A DNA stretch of 64,000 nucleotides from Allomuricauda sp. NBRC 101325 (lineage in GTDB: Bacteria; Bacteroidota; Bacteroidia; Flavobacteriales; Flavobacteriaceae). A program made the position numbers and the translations under genes. The notes beneath the pieces were generated by a model. The model made no database searches. It was not told the origin of the DNA and saw nothing but the letters and a program-made list of their open reading frames with translations. The DNA is taken from assembly GCF_030268205.1 (NCBI RefSeq), contig NZ_BSQF01000005.1:1-64000 (forward strand), read 5' to 3'. Positions 54,316 to 63,800 of this stretch are shown here, in pieces. The stretch's first letter is position 1. Each line of letters starts with the position of its first letter.

Positions 54316-55323
54316 TTATTTTTCAAATTTGGATGCATCCAAATTGAAGAAACGAACAGCATTGTTAAAGAAAATATCTCTTTTTTGTTCTTCAGAAAGG
54401 TAATTGGCGCTTTCTATCACTTGAATTGAGGTTTCAAACAATTCGGGCCACATCATAAAATCGGTTCCGTATAAGATTCTTTTTCCGAACCCTGCCTGCA
54501 ACAATCTTTTAAGGTAGTCATGAATTTCCTCCAAGGGGTACGACCAGATAAATCCAGCCAAATCTACATACACATAGGCATTGGCTCCCATTAAGGCAAT
54601 CATTTGATCAGCCATTGGATATCCTGCATGCATTACCCAAATTTTCAACTTAGGATGTCTGGCTAACATATCTTCCAACAAGAAAGGTTGACCCAAAGAA
54701 GCTCTATACGCGGGTCTGGTAATATTGATGGTTCCGTTACCCCCGGTGCCCATGTGAATCCCTACTGGAATACCCAATTCTTCTGCCACACCAAAATATT
54801 CGTCCAACGACATATCACTTGGCGACATCCCTTGGTATTGAGGGGCTACTTCTCCCATTACTTTGTAAAATCCTGAGGAAAGTGAATCGCGAAATTGCTC
54901 TACGGTCATTTGGTCTGCATTGCTGATACCCAACGACGGGATGATTTTATCCGGGGCAGCTTTGTGCCATCTGTGTATCACCTTGGCATCACCACTCACT
55001 ACCATGGTAATGTTCAACTCTTCATTGGCCCTAAGAATGGCGGCATCCATTTCGGCATCGCTTCGTGCAGGTTGTAATGGATTAATGCAATCGGTGCTCA
55101 TAAATGCTGGTGGATCTTGGTTGGGATCACCTCCCGGCATGTCTTTTAAGAACCATGGACACATTGGAGAACCGTTGGGATTACCTCCCATGGCATGCAC
55201 GTGTACATCGATAATGGGTTTTCGTTTTTTGGTTTCTTGTGCATTTGTTGTAAAGACCAAGCATCCAGACAATAGGAAAAATGCCAAGGATTGTTTTACA
55301 ACTTGGTTGATAGATAGTTTCAT
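54316..55323 (-). CDS. Exported amidohydrolase-family protein
   Basis: 335 residues. The N-terminal export signal (SLAFFLLSGCLVFTTNAQ) contains a lipobox-like LSGC, so it may be a lipoprotein. The TIM-barrel metal sites show IDVHVHAMG (HxH), GIHMGTGG, WVMHAGYP and LYGTDFMMWP (Asp). The fold is that of amidohydrolase_2 decarboxylases/hydrolases; the substrate is unknown. With the esterase it would form a two-step ester/carboxylate-degrading unit. The AraC gene is divergent. Confidence 0.82.
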   Translation of the reverse strand: MKLSINQVVKQSLAFFLLSGCLVFTTNAQETKKRKPIIDVHVHAMGGNPNGSPMCPWFLKDMPGGDPNQDPPAFMSTDCINPLQPARSDAEMDAAILRANEELNITMVVSGDAKVIHRWHKAAPDKIIPSLGISNADQMTVEQFRDSLSSGFYKVMGEVAPQYQGMSPSDMSLDEYFGVAEELGIPVGIHMGTGGNGTINITRPAYRASLGQPFLLEDMLARHPKLKIWVMHAGYPMADQMIALMGANAYVYVDLAGFIWSYPLEEIHDYLKRLLQAGFGKRILYGTDFMMWPELFETSIQVIESANYLSEEQKRDIFFNNAVRFFNLDASKFEK

Positions 55324-55656
55324 AAAAAAGTTTGTTTAGTAATAAGATTTCAATTTAGGGGTTTTATTCAAAACAAAATCAACAATTATGTTAAGCGGCG
55401 GGAATATTCAGGCATTCAACAGTTTCCCACGGGTTGAATACAAAGTAAACTCTTATCAAACATTTTGATGAATTGGAATTTATCCCAGCATAAATATTAA
55501 AAATCAAAAATCCTTCTTAATTCATCTGTGTAGAGAATGTATTTTTTAATTTGGCTGTGCAAAAAAACCAACACTATAATTATGATGAATCAAGTAACAT
55601 ATCTCTTATTGAATTCTCGTATTTATATTGGAAATTATAAGTGCCACATTTGATTA
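55324..55656. promoter_or_regulatory. Divergent intergenic region, amidohydrolase/araC
   Basis: 333 bp, AT-rich, between divergent genes, so it holds at least two promoters and probably AraC-type binding sites. I cannot assign the boxes with confidence. No RNA gene or long dyad is seen. Confidence 0.45.
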
Positions 55657-56598
55657 ATGAAGGTGAAAAAGGAATCCTATTGTCCCTATTGCAGTGCATT
55701 GCAAACCCCGTTTGAGAGCAATAACTTCTGTTCGATACATGGGCACACCAACGATAAGATTTTTGGAAATGTTTTTTACATTAAAACCCAACAGCTCCTT
55801 TCCGAAAACCATAGATCTAGAATTTCGATTAGAGGGGTTCTTAATGGGTATCAGCATTATTATTTGAACAATAGGGACCTATTATTGGGCCGACATAAAT
55901 TTGTATTGTTTGAGGATGATCAAGTGTTTTCCACAAAAATTGATTCTCCTTACCCAACAGAAGCCGTAATTGTGTCGTACGGTCAAGAAGATCTAAATGC
56001 GATCATCAACAGCTTCTCAAGTTCCTTTGATGATATGTTGAACGGGATGCCTGCCAAAGAATCCATTTGGGATATAAAATTGTTCGACAGCACCTACGAC
56101 ATGAGTAAGGAAATGTCGATTGCGATGCATGATCTTGCCAAGGCCATCCAATTGAATGTAAAGGATGAGATGTTTTATGAAGAAATGCGGTATACCATAA
56201 TGGAGACTGCATTAAGACATTTATTGACCACCGAAAAAAAATTATTACAGCTCTCCATTAAAAAGGAATCGACAAAAATTGAGCATTATAGGCGATTGCT
56301 GAGATCGAAGGATTATATCCTCTCCCACTTGGGCAAGAAGTTGTCCTTGGATGAAATTAGCAACGAAGCTTCCATGTCTCCCTATCATTATATACGCAGT
56401 TTTAAAGGGGCTTTTAAACTTACGCCGATGCAATTTGTGGTTCAGGAACGGCTAGCGTTGGCCAAAGATTTAATCCAGCATACGGATATGCCCATTTCCC
56501 AAATTCTTATTGAGGCCGGATATGACAATCCAAGCTCGTTCTCTAGGGCTTTTAAAAACAAATACGGGATTACGCCACTTTCCTATCGCGCTGCATAG
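55657..56598 (+). CDS. AraC-family regulator with an N-terminal Cys/His cluster
   Basis: 313 residues. The C-terminal 100 residues form the two-HTH AraC domain: LSLDEISNEASMSPYHYIRSFK, then LTPMQFVVQERLALAKDLI and DMPISQILIEAGYDNPSSFS with the ending RAFKNKYGITPLSYR. The N-terminus carries C9, C12, C25, H28 and H30 (CPYC, then FCSIHGH), which resembles a small zinc-binding ribbon and is unusual in the family. The rest of the N-terminal part is an unrecognised sensor. It is divergent from the amidohydrolase/esterase operon, its likely target. Confidence 0.85.
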   Translation: MKVKKESYCPYCSALQTPFESNNFCSIHGHTNDKIFGNVFYIKTQQLLSENHRSRISIRGVLNGYQHYYLNNRDLLLGRHKFVLFEDDQVFSTKIDSPYPTEAVIVSYGQEDLNAIINSFSSSFDDMLNGMPAKESIWDIKLFDSTYDMSKEMSIAMHDLAKAIQLNVKDEMFYEEMRYTIMETALRHLLTTEKKLLQLSIKKESTKIEHYRRLLRSKDYILSHLGKKLSLDEISNEASMSPYHYIRSFKGAFKLTPMQFVVQERLALAKDLIQHTDMPISQILIEAGYDNPSSFSRAFKNKYGITPLSYRAA

Positions 56599-56968
56599 GT
56601 ATCCAACACTTTTTTGTTGATTGTTACAAGGAATTTTTAGGTTTCCAATTATTGCAGCTAAAATTTTTCAAAAAATAATTTTTATCCACTTCAAAAAACA
56701 AAGTCTTAAATAGTCGGATTTAAATAGCCAAATGATGCACAATCGCAATAGCTCAATATTGGTAGATTGCGCCCGTTTTTATGTCAATTTTTTAATTGAA
56801 CATATCGTTTCATAATTGATCGGAACATTCCAGAACGTTGCATAGTAATTAGATGTGATCACAGGAATTGTTCGCCAAAAATGCTCAGTGTGTGTTGATT
56901 TTTTTCATAATCGCCAAAAGGGGTGCAATGGCAGTTGCACCCCTTATTTTTTTATCTATAAAGTTTGA
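56599..56968. other. Spacer downstream of araC with hairpins
   Basis: 370 bp between convergent genes. A CGCAAT/ATTGCG hairpin (56744-56749 and 56766-56771) precedes a short T-run and may end araC. A stronger terminator follows at 56918. The rest is AT-rich without a recognisable gene. Confidence 0.5.
56918..56953. terminator. Strong terminator, bidirectional
   Basis: AAGGGGTGCAA pairs perfectly with TTGCACCCCTT across a 6-nt loop, followed by a long T-run on the + strand and a shorter one on the - strand. It sits just beyond the acyltransferase stop. Confidence 0.9.
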
Positions 56969-57508
56969 TTAGAAACTGTATTCTGGAATCTTACCCTTTA
57001 CCCCTTTGTAGAAATCGTGTATTTTTTCAAAATCACTGGCAGGGTCATCTGAAGTAAAAAAAGGTTTTCCAATTTTGATTTCTTTCTTACCGAAATCAAA
57101 AGCGACCATCACAATAGGCACATTTGCCTTTTGGGCAATGTGATAAAATCCCGTTTTTAATTTGTCCACTTTTTTTCTTGTTCCTTCGGGTGCGAGAGCA
57201 AACCTGAACACTTTTCGTTCGTTAAAAATTTGGACGACGGCATCCACCGTGTTGGAGTTTTTGCTTCGATCTACAGGAGCACCTCCGGTCCAACGAAAAA
57301 ACCATCCGAACGGTGGTTTGAACAAGCTCTTTTTTCCAATATAATTGATTTCTTGTTTGATGACCTTTCGAATCAAAAGTCCAAGGAAAAAATCCAACCA
57401 ATGTGTATGGGGCACCACAATTACCACACACTTGTCCAAATTAGGAAAGGTGCCATTGAGTTTCCACCCCAACAGTTTGTAATAAATGAATCTGGCGATT
57501 TGTTGCAT
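56969..57508 (-). CDS. Acyltransferase, PlsC-like
   Basis: 179 residues. The acyltransferase block I appears as VVVPHTHWLDFF (H...D with variant spacing HTHWLD), and block III as RFALAPEGTRKKVDKL. The family moves acyl chains to glycerol phosphates. It is shorter than typical PlsC (about 240), but the core is intact. It lies 36 nt after kdnB on the same strand, so it may belong to the envelope gene group. Confidence 0.8.
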   Translation of the reverse strand: MQQIARFIYYKLLGWKLNGTFPNLDKCVVIVVPHTHWLDFFLGLLIRKVIKQEINYIGKKSLFKPPFGWFFRWTGGAPVDRSKNSNTVDAVVQIFNERKVFRFALAPEGTRKKVDKLKTGFYHIAQKANVPIVMVAFDFGKKEIKIGKPFFTSDDPASDFEKIHDFYKGVKGKIPEYSF

Positions 57509-57544
57509 CTTGGTACTATGGTCATCCCAAAGGGATGCGTTTTC

Positions 57545-58672
57545 CTAGATTTTTTGGTACATCTCCAAAAGTCTTTCTGGAGTAATGGTATTTCTCCAAT
57601 CTTTGCCCAATGCGTTTTCCCAAAGGGGTTCTAGACTAAGGGAAACCCCTATCATCACATCAAAATCGTCTTGGGTTAGGCTTGCGCAAATACCTTTTGG
57701 CAATTGAATGCCATGTTTCTCCATCATTTGGTTAAAAAGAGCAACACCTTCTGGGTAAAATTCTCCCAAATGCTGAAACACCAAACAATTTCCAATTCCA
57801 TGTTTCACTCCTAAAAGATAAGAAAGTCCATAACTCATCGCATGGGCAATCCCCACTTGGGAATAGGCAATGCTCATTCCGCCATGCCAAGAAGCCATCA
57901 TCAATTTATCCCGTGAATCACTTTCATCAATATCCCCAAGAAAAACCTCTTTACAGAGCTCCATGGATTTTTCCCCATAACTCTGGCTAAAGGCATTCAA
58001 ATAGGTTCCCGTTAACGATTCCACACAATGAATAAAACAATCCATCCCCGTGTAGAACCATTGTTCTTTAGGAACGGTTTTGGTAAAATCTGGATCCAGC
58101 AACACTTGGTCGAATGGCGTATAATCCGAGTTGATGCCCAACTTTTTCTCAGGACCCAACAAAACCGTAGTTCGAGACACCTCAGCGCCTGTCCCACTTA
58201 TGGTAGGGATGCCAACGTGATAAAGGGCAGGTTTTCCTACCAAATCCCATCCTTGGTAATCCTTTGCCAGTCCTTTATTGTTTAACATAATGGAAACGGC
58301 CTTGGCCAAATCCAAAAGTGTACCTCCCCCAATTCCGATAACTCCAGAAGGTAATTCGTTATATTTTTCACGTATCTGGGCCACCAAAGCATCCACTTGG
58401 GCTGTTTTGGGTTCCTCATCTGCCGAAATAAAAATAATCTCGTCGTTGAACATGGTGGGAACCGTGGAAACAAATTCCCCGTTCTCGAAAAAATCGTCCA
58501 CCAAAAAGATAAATGGTGCCTCGGAACTTCTGCGCTTGGGCAATAAAATTTCACCCAATTGGGAAAAACATCCCGAACCAAAAATAACTCTTGGTACCAT
58601 GGGGAAATTTCGAAATTGGGTTTTCATATCTGGTATTATCTGATTATTCTTCAAATTACGATCTATCTTCAT
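57545..58672 (-). CDS. kdnB: 3-deoxy-manno-octulosonate 8-oxidase-like iron alcohol dehydrogenase
   Basis: 375 residues of Fe-ADH fold: PRVIFGSGCFSQLGEIL at the start, IGIGGGTLLDLAKAVS, IPTISGTGAEVSRTTVL, and metal-site segments GMDCFIHCVES and VKHGIGNCLVF. KdnB oxidises C8 of Kdo before amination to 8-amino-Kdo. The start ATG overlaps the HAD gene stop (TAATG), supporting coupling; a second ATG 15 codons in is possible. Its position with HAD and kdsB genes favours the Kdo role over a general alcohol dehydrogenase. Confidence 0.75.
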   Translation of the reverse strand: MKIDRNLKNNQIIPDMKTQFRNFPMVPRVIFGSGCFSQLGEILLPKRRSSEAPFIFLVDDFFENGEFVSTVPTMFNDEIIFISADEEPKTAQVDALVAQIREKYNELPSGVIGIGGGTLLDLAKAVSIMLNNKGLAKDYQGWDLVGKPALYHVGIPTISGTGAEVSRTTVLLGPEKKLGINSDYTPFDQVLLDPDFTKTVPKEQWFYTGMDCFIHCVESLTGTYLNAFSQSYGEKSMELCKEVFLGDIDESDSRDKLMMASWHGGMSIAYSQVGIAHAMSYGLSYLLGVKHGIGNCLVFQHLGEFYPEGVALFNQMMEKHGIQLPKGICASLTQDDFDVMIGVSLSLEPLWENALGKDWRNTITPERLLEMYQKI

Positions 58673-59376
58673 TAGTTGTCCAAATACTTCAAAATATCTT
58701 TAAGGCTGTTGAGTTTTAAATGGTTGTTCACCATTTCATCCTCTGCAACCATTTCGTGGGCCCAAGTGGTGTGAAAAGGCACATGTACAGCCTGGGCACC
58801 TATATTTATAATGGGCAATACATCCGATTTGAGGGAATTGCCTATCATTAAAAATTCGCTTACATCAATGTTCAAATGCTCCAACAAATTGCTGTAATTG
58901 TTTTCCTGTTTATCGCTCAATACCTCCACATGATGAAAGTATCGGGAAAGACCTGATTTTTCCAATTTTCGTTCTTGGTCCAACAGATCACCTTTGGTAA
59001 GGACGATCAAACGGTATTTGCCCATCAATTTTGAAAGCACTTCCTCTACTCCGTCCAACAACTCCACCGGGTGTGAAATCATCCTTTTGCCCAAGTCCAA
59101 AATTTCTGCAATGGTGTTTTGCGAAACTTGGTTATTGGACAAATCCAAAGCTGACTCGATCATAGAAAGCATAAAACCTTTAATGCCATAACCATAGATA
59201 TCAAGATTGGCCATTTCCATTTTGAACAACTCTTGGTCAATTTTGTTCTTGGTCTCATAAGCATCCAAAAGTTCGGCAAATTTTTCCTCCGTATCGCGAA
59301 AATAGGTTTCGTTTACCCAAAGGGTATCGTCGGCATCAAAACCAATTACTTTTATGTTCGAAAAATCTACTTCCAT
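58672..59376 (-). CDS. HAD-family hydrolase
   Basis: 234 residues with motif [10 protein letters not shown] (D14, D16), motif [11 protein letters not shown] and a later [15 protein letters not shown] (motif III/IV). It is larger than KdsC but could supply the Kdo-8-phosphate phosphatase step in this cluster; that is an inference. It overlaps kdsB by 10 nt and kdnB by its stop. Confidence 0.7.
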   Translation of the reverse strand: MEVDFSNIKVIGFDADDTLWVNETYFRDTEEKFAELLDAYETKNKIDQELFKMEMANLDIYGYGIKGFMLSMIESALDLSNNQVSQNTIAEILDLGKRMISHPVELLDGVEEVLSKLMGKYRLIVLTKGDLLDQERKLEKSGLSRYFHHVEVLSDKQENNYSNLLEHLNIDVSEFLMIGNSLKSDVLPIINIGAQAVHVPFHTTWAHEMVAEDEMVNNHLKLNSLKDILKYLDN

Positions 59377-60095
59377 ACTTTTCTTGCGCGATCTAAATCT
59401 TCTGGTGTGTCAATTTCTATTCCAGTGACATGGGTTTCCACCATTTTTATCTTTTTACCATATTCCAAAAAACGGATGGCTTCAATTTTCTCCTTGGCTT
59501 CCAAAGTCAACATGGGCAATCGCTGAAAATCCATCAGTGCCCTTTTTCTGAAAGCATAAATTCCCTTGTGTTTGTAATAGGTTGCCTCAACCTCCTTATC
59601 TCGGGGATAAGGAATCGGGGAACGCGAAAAATACAGTGCAAAATTTTGGTTGTCCACAATAACTTTCACCGTATTCGGGTTTGAAATTTCGTCCCAGTCG
59701 GTAATGGGCGTCATTAAAGACGCCAAATCGATTTCCTTTTCAGTATCCTCCTTGAATACCTTAATAATCTTCTGTAGGCTCTCGGCATCAATAAAAGGTT
59801 CGTCGCCCTGTACATTGATCACAATATCCACCTCCATATCCTCCACCGCTTCAGCAATTCTGTCACTTCCACTTTCATGCTTGTTCTTGCTCATGATCAC
59901 CTTCCCGTTAATTTCAGAAATCACATCCGAAATAATTGGACTATCGGTCACCACATAAACTTCATCGAACAATCCTGTGTTAACAGCAGCTTCGTAGGTT
60001 CTTACAATTACCGGTTTCCCCCCTAGATCTTGCATCAATTTTGCTGGAAATCTAGAGGCTTGGTATCGAGCCGGAATCATGGAGATTATTTTCAC
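59367..60095 (-). CDS. kdsB: 3-deoxy-manno-octulosonate cytidylyltransferase
   Basis: 242 residues. The nucleotide-binding start [21 protein letters not shown], the motif [12 protein letters not shown] and the [14 protein letters not shown] block are typical of KdsB. It activates Kdo (or 8-amino-Kdo) with CTP for lipopolysaccharide core synthesis. First gene of the overlapping kdsB-HAD-kdnB group. Confidence 0.95.
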   Translation of the reverse strand: MKIISMIPARYQASRFPAKLMQDLGGKPVIVRTYEAAVNTGLFDEVYVVTDSPIISDVISEINGKVIMSKNKHESGSDRIAEAVEDMEVDIVINVQGDEPFIDAESLQKIIKVFKEDTEKEIDLASLMTPITDWDEISNPNTVKVIVDNQNFALYFSRSPIPYPRDKEVEATYYKHKGIYAFRKRALMDFQRLPMLTLEAKEKIEAIRFLEYGKKIKMVETHVTGIEIDTPEDLDRARKVWK

Positions 60096-60116
60096 TATTT
60101 CTAATTTGAGTTTTAA

Positions 60117-60686
60117 TTATGTTTTGGGTCGCAATTTTCTATATATCCTAAAGATAAATACCAAAATAACGATCACTAATATCGCAGCGATCGGGGGCAC
60201 TAAAATGGATGCCGTGGATACTGCCACGGCCGCACCTGTTTCCACGGTGGACACCAATGGGTTTGCCAGTCCACCCGTAGTGGCCGAAGAGGTTAATCTT
60301 CCTGCTGCATTGGCACCTTTTATGGCCGTTGCCGTTCCACCTCCTGCAATAATGGCCAAAGACCAGGTTACCACAGGGTCCAAATCGGCCACGGTTGAAA
60401 CCATAACCGCGGTTCCTGCAATTCCGGCCAAAGGTATCGCCAAGCTATCCAGGGCATTATCCACCCAAGGAATAAAATAAGCGAAAATCTCCACCAAAGT
60501 GGCTACGCCCAATGCCACCAAAGCGGCCAAACTACCGATCCATTGCCAGCTATCGTTGAGTTCCCAAATACCCAGATAGGCCGACAAACTAAGGGCAAAA
60601 AGTGGCAGGAATACTCGAAAGCCCACAGAGGCAGCCAGTCCAATTCCTAAAAATATGCTGATTATAGTATTTGGTTCAATGTTCAT
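60117..60686 (-). CDS. DUF4126-like membrane protein
   Basis: 189 residues with five or six hydrophobic segments rich in Gly/Ala (IFLGIGLAASVGFRVFLPLF, IPLAGIAGTAVMV, SLAIIAGGGTATAIKG) and a short basic tail (FRIYRKLRPKT). DUF4126 proteins are inner-membrane proteins of unknown role. It lies 21 nt upstream of kdsB on the same strand. Confidence 0.75.
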   Translation of the reverse strand: MNIEPNTIISIFLGIGLAASVGFRVFLPLFALSLSAYLGIWELNDSWQWIGSLAALVALGVATLVEIFAYFIPWVDNALDSLAIPLAGIAGTAVMVSTVADLDPVVTWSLAIIAGGGTATAIKGANAAGRLTSSATTGGLANPLVSTVETGAAVAVSTASILVPPIAAILVIVILVFIFRIYRKLRPKT

Positions 60687-60709
60687 GGTTAGTCTAAAGT
60701 AAGTTTTTC

Positions 60710-62143
60710 CTAGTCAAGAAAAAAATCATCTTTGAAACCTATTAAATAGAGTTGTTTTTTGGCTCGGGTAACCGCCGTGTACAACCATCGTAAATAGTCC
60801 TTACTTACACCGTTTGGCAAATAAGGCTGTTCCACAAAAACGGTATCCCATTGCCCACCTTGTGATTTATGACAAGTTATGGCATAGGAAAACTTTACCT
60901 GCAATGCATTGAAGAACCTATTGTTTTTAACGCCTAAGAATTTTCGGTAGTTGGATTTTTCATGCTCGTAATCCTTCATTACCTCTTGGTACAATCGGTT
61001 GCCATCTTCATAGGACAGGGATGGGGATTCTGCATTTATCGTATCCAACAAAAGAACCGTTTCAAATGGCTTTTGATTGGGATAGTCCACCATCTTTACT
61101 TTTACCTCCGCAAAAGTGAATCCATACAATTCTTTAATGGCAAAAAGTTCCAAGATCTCGATAATATCTCCGTTGGCAATAAACCCAGCTTCGGAAGTGG
61201 CCTTCAACCAGAAATAGTTGTTCTTTACCACCATCATAAAATCGCCTACGGCAATTTCGTTTTCCAGAAAAAGAATGCGTTCCCTAATATTTTGGTTGTA
61301 GAGATTGGCCCTTTTGTTGGAACGGACGATAATGGCGGTTTCCTCCTTTCCATTTTCTGAATAGGATGAATCAATGGCTTCTTGGATCTCATTGCCATCT
61401 ACCAATCGAACGATATCCTTATAATGCGCCAAATCGAATTTAAAATCATCAAAAAACTCAGATTGCAGTTGTTCCCTTAATAAGGTAGCATTATGGAGTA
61501 TACCAGAATTTTCTCTTTGACGCATTACTTCGTCGAGTTCCAAATATTCGATTTCCTTATCATAATTTAAGGAAAGACGGTTTTCATCCAACGCTGGGCT
61601 CAATTCCAATTTTACGGGGGGCAACTGCGCGGTGTCCCCAATCAATATCAATCTGCAATTATGACCAGAGTGCACATAAAACATTAGATCATCCAATAAG
61701 GAACCGTTCTCGAAGAGTTTGGAATCGGCCGGGGTATCGGGAATCATGGAAGCTTCATCCACTATAAATATGGTATTGCGATGCTTGTTCGGGGCCAAAA
61801 CAAATTGAATACCTCCACCCGATTGCTTTTTGGGAAAATAGATCTTTTTATGGATGGTAAATGCTTTGTTACCTGAATAAACCGACATAACTTTTGCCGC
61901 TCTACCCGTTGGTGCCATTAAAATGGCACTCATTTTCATTTTCCACAAATTATTTACCAAAGTAGCGATCAAGGTGGTTTTCCCGGTTCCAGCGAATCCT
62001 TTCAGCAAGAAAACCTGATCCTTTTTACCATCTAAAACAAAGCTAGCCAACTTTTTAAGTGCCAAACCTTGCTTTTGAGTAGGTAAATGGGGGAATTTTT
62101 CGGTTAAAATTTTTAGAAATTCAGGTGTGTTAAAATCCTTCAT
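60710..62143 (-). CDS. RecD-like DNA helicase
   Basis: 477 residues. Walker A is KGFAGTGKTTLIATLV, motif II is IFIVDEASMI, GDTAQLPPV and VMRQRE follow, and the C-terminal UvrD_C_2 part has CHKSQGGQWDTVFVE and WLYTAVTRAKKQLYLIGF. This is a compact 5'-3' superfamily 1 helicase, often seen in flavobacteria as a single gene; the substrate is DNA. It lies 23 nt upstream of the DUF4126 gene. Confidence 0.88.
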   Translation of the reverse strand: MKDFNTPEFLKILTEKFPHLPTQKQGLALKKLASFVLDGKKDQVFLLKGFAGTGKTTLIATLVNNLWKMKMSAILMAPTGRAAKVMSVYSGNKAFTIHKKIYFPKKQSGGGIQFVLAPNKHRNTIFIVDEASMIPDTPADSKLFENGSLLDDLMFYVHSGHNCRLILIGDTAQLPPVKLELSPALDENRLSLNYDKEIEYLELDEVMRQRENSGILHNATLLREQLQSEFFDDFKFDLAHYKDIVRLVDGNEIQEAIDSSYSENGKEETAIIVRSNKRANLYNQNIRERILFLENEIAVGDFMMVVKNNYFWLKATSEAGFIANGDIIEILELFAIKELYGFTFAEVKVKMVDYPNQKPFETVLLLDTINAESPSLSYEDGNRLYQEVMKDYEHEKSNYRKFLGVKNNRFFNALQVKFSYAITCHKSQGGQWDTVFVEQPYLPNGVSKDYLRWLYTAVTRAKKQLYLIGFKDDFFLD

Positions 62144-62180
62144 GAGCCTTAAATATAGTGCGGTTTTTTAAAGCAAAAAG

Positions 62181-62210
62181 TTTCCTGATTAAAAAAAAAT
62201 TGTAGATTTG
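62181..62210 (+). promoter_or_regulatory. Probable promoter of the 244-aa membrane-protein gene
   Basis: TAGATTTG at 62203-62210 matches the TAnnTTTG -7 box, with TTT about 19 nt upstream at 62181-62183. The start codon is 41 nt downstream. Confidence 0.5.
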
Positions 62211-62250
62211 TCAGTAACCACTAAATTAACTTTGAAAGACTGTATCAGAT

Positions 62251-62985
62251 ATGTTAAATTTAATTCTTATTGTTGTTTTAATATGCCTTGTGACCGTAGG
62301 GCTAGTATTCTTGATTGATAGGTTGTTACCTCAAAAAATCAAACCAGTTTTGGTAATTCTTTTTGGACTTTTGAGCATTTACCTAGGTTACATGATATAT
62401 GAATCCATCAATGCCCCAATCGAATTCAACAAAGTTAGAAGAGAAAGATTTGCTCAAGTAATTTCTAAACTTAAAGACATTCGAAATTCACAAGAAGCAT
62501 ATAAGACCGTTAACGGTAAATATGCCAACGATTTTCAAAGCCTAGTTCAATTTATCGACACAGGCAGTTACACCATTACCACACAACGTGATTCATCTTT
62601 CATGAGGTATGACAAAGCGTATCAAATTGATATGCAACAAGATACCATCATCATTGACACCTTGGGTACGGTTAGTGTTAAAGATTCCCTTTTTGGAGCC
62701 GACACTCGTTACAAAACCATGATGGATGTTCCTTACGCTCAAAATAACGAGAAGTTTGAGATGAAAGCTGAAATTATTGACAAGAGCGGTTTTAAAGCTC
62801 CTGTTTTTGAAGCAAAAGTGAAAAAAGATGTTGTGCTTTTTGATCAACCAACTGACTTGTTGGAGAAAGAAAAATCACACCAAAGTGTTGAGGAAGTTAA
62901 CGGTGCCGAGATTAAAGTTGGCTCGTTGACCGATGTTAGTACCAATGGAAACTGGCCCCCTATTTACGATAGGAAAAACAACTAA
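62251..62985 (+). CDS. Hypothetical membrane-anchored protein
   Basis: 244 residues. Two N-terminal membrane helices (LNLILIVVLICLVTVGLVFL and VLVILFGLLSIYLGYMIY) are followed by a soluble domain with KLKDIRNSQEAYKTVNGKYAND, reminiscent of the pilin-like sequence after a prepilin helix, and a charged C-terminus. No family is recognised. The DUF3822 and rsmD genes follow in the same direction. Confidence 0.65.
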   Translation: MLNLILIVVLICLVTVGLVFLIDRLLPQKIKPVLVILFGLLSIYLGYMIYESINAPIEFNKVRRERFAQVISKLKDIRNSQEAYKTVNGKYANDFQSLVQFIDTGSYTITTQRDSSFMRYDKAYQIDMQQDTIIIDTLGTVSVKDSLFGADTRYKTMMDVPYAQNNEKFEMKAEIIDKSGFKAPVFEAKVKKDVVLFDQPTDLLEKEKSHQSVEEVNGAEIKVGSLTDVSTNGNWPPIYDRKNN

Positions 62986-63041
62986 CTATAGCACAAATAG
63001 TAAAAAATACTACCTATAGGAAACTGTCCATTCAAGCTGGC

Positions 63042-63800
63042 TTGAATGGACTTTCTTTTTGTGTGTCGGACACGATCACCAATAAAATATTGGCCTTCGA
63101 AAAAGTTCGGTTCAACACACCCTCTACGCCATACCTATTATTAAAGGAACTCAAGGCCAAACTTAGTGACCAAGGAGACATAGGGCGAAACTTCTCTGAA
63201 GTAATGGTCATCCATAAAAACAATATGTTCAGTTTGGTGCCCAAACCACTTTTTAATGAGGAAGAGCTTCCAAACTATTTAAAGTTCAATGCCAAAATAA
63301 TGGCGAACGATCTTATCGCTTATGATGAGATCCCCAACCAGGAATTGGTAAACGTTTATATACCCTATACCAATATCAACAATTACATTTTTGAGCTTTT
63401 TGGGGAATTTGAATTCAAGCATAGTGGCACGGTATTGATTTCAACCTTGTTGAACCAAAATCGAATGGGTACCGAACCTGTTTGTTATGTTCAAGTTTCG
63501 GACAAGGAAATGGAAATGATGGTCATTGCTGATAAAAAATTGTTGTTCTACAATCAATTTGAGTTCAAGACCAAGGAGGATTTTCTCTACTACTTATTGT
63601 TCAGCATGGAACAGTTGAATGTGGATTTGGAAAAAGTACAATTAAAATTGTTCGGAGCAGTTTCCGAGGGAGATCCTATTTACGAGCTGTGCTATACATA
63701 TGTAAAACACGTTTCTGTTTTTGTACCCAGCAATCCTAGTTTTCCCATTGATGAGTTGGAAAACGAAAGCATTGACTTCTCTATTTTAAGTGCATTATAA
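63042..63800 (+). CDS. DUF3822 family protein
   Basis: 252 residues from the TTG at 63042. The frame stays open upstream and encodes KLSIQAG directly before NGLSFCV, the normal N-terminus of the family, but no ATG, GTG or TTG precedes it after the stop at 62970. The true start may be a rare codon (ATA at 62988 or 62997). The protein has an actin/ASKHA-like alternation of strands and no known function. It lies just upstream of rsmD. Confidence 0.75.
   Translation: MNGLSFCVSDTITNKILAFEKVRFNTPSTPYLLLKELKAKLSDQGDIGRNFSEVMVIHKNNMFSLVPKPLFNEEELPNYLKFNAKIMANDLIAYDEIPNQELVNVYIPYTNINNYIFELFGEFEFKHSGTVLISTLLNQNRMGTEPVCYVQVSDKEMEMMVIADKKLLFYNQFEFKTKEDFLYYLLFSMEQLNVDLEKVQLKLFGAVSEGDPIYELCYTYVKHVSVFVPSNPSFPIDELENESIDFSILSAL

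Noticed and set aside
57545..58672. Fe-dependent general alcohol dehydrogenase
   Set aside because: Overlap with HAD and kdsB genes makes the Kdo 8-oxidase role more likely, though not proven.
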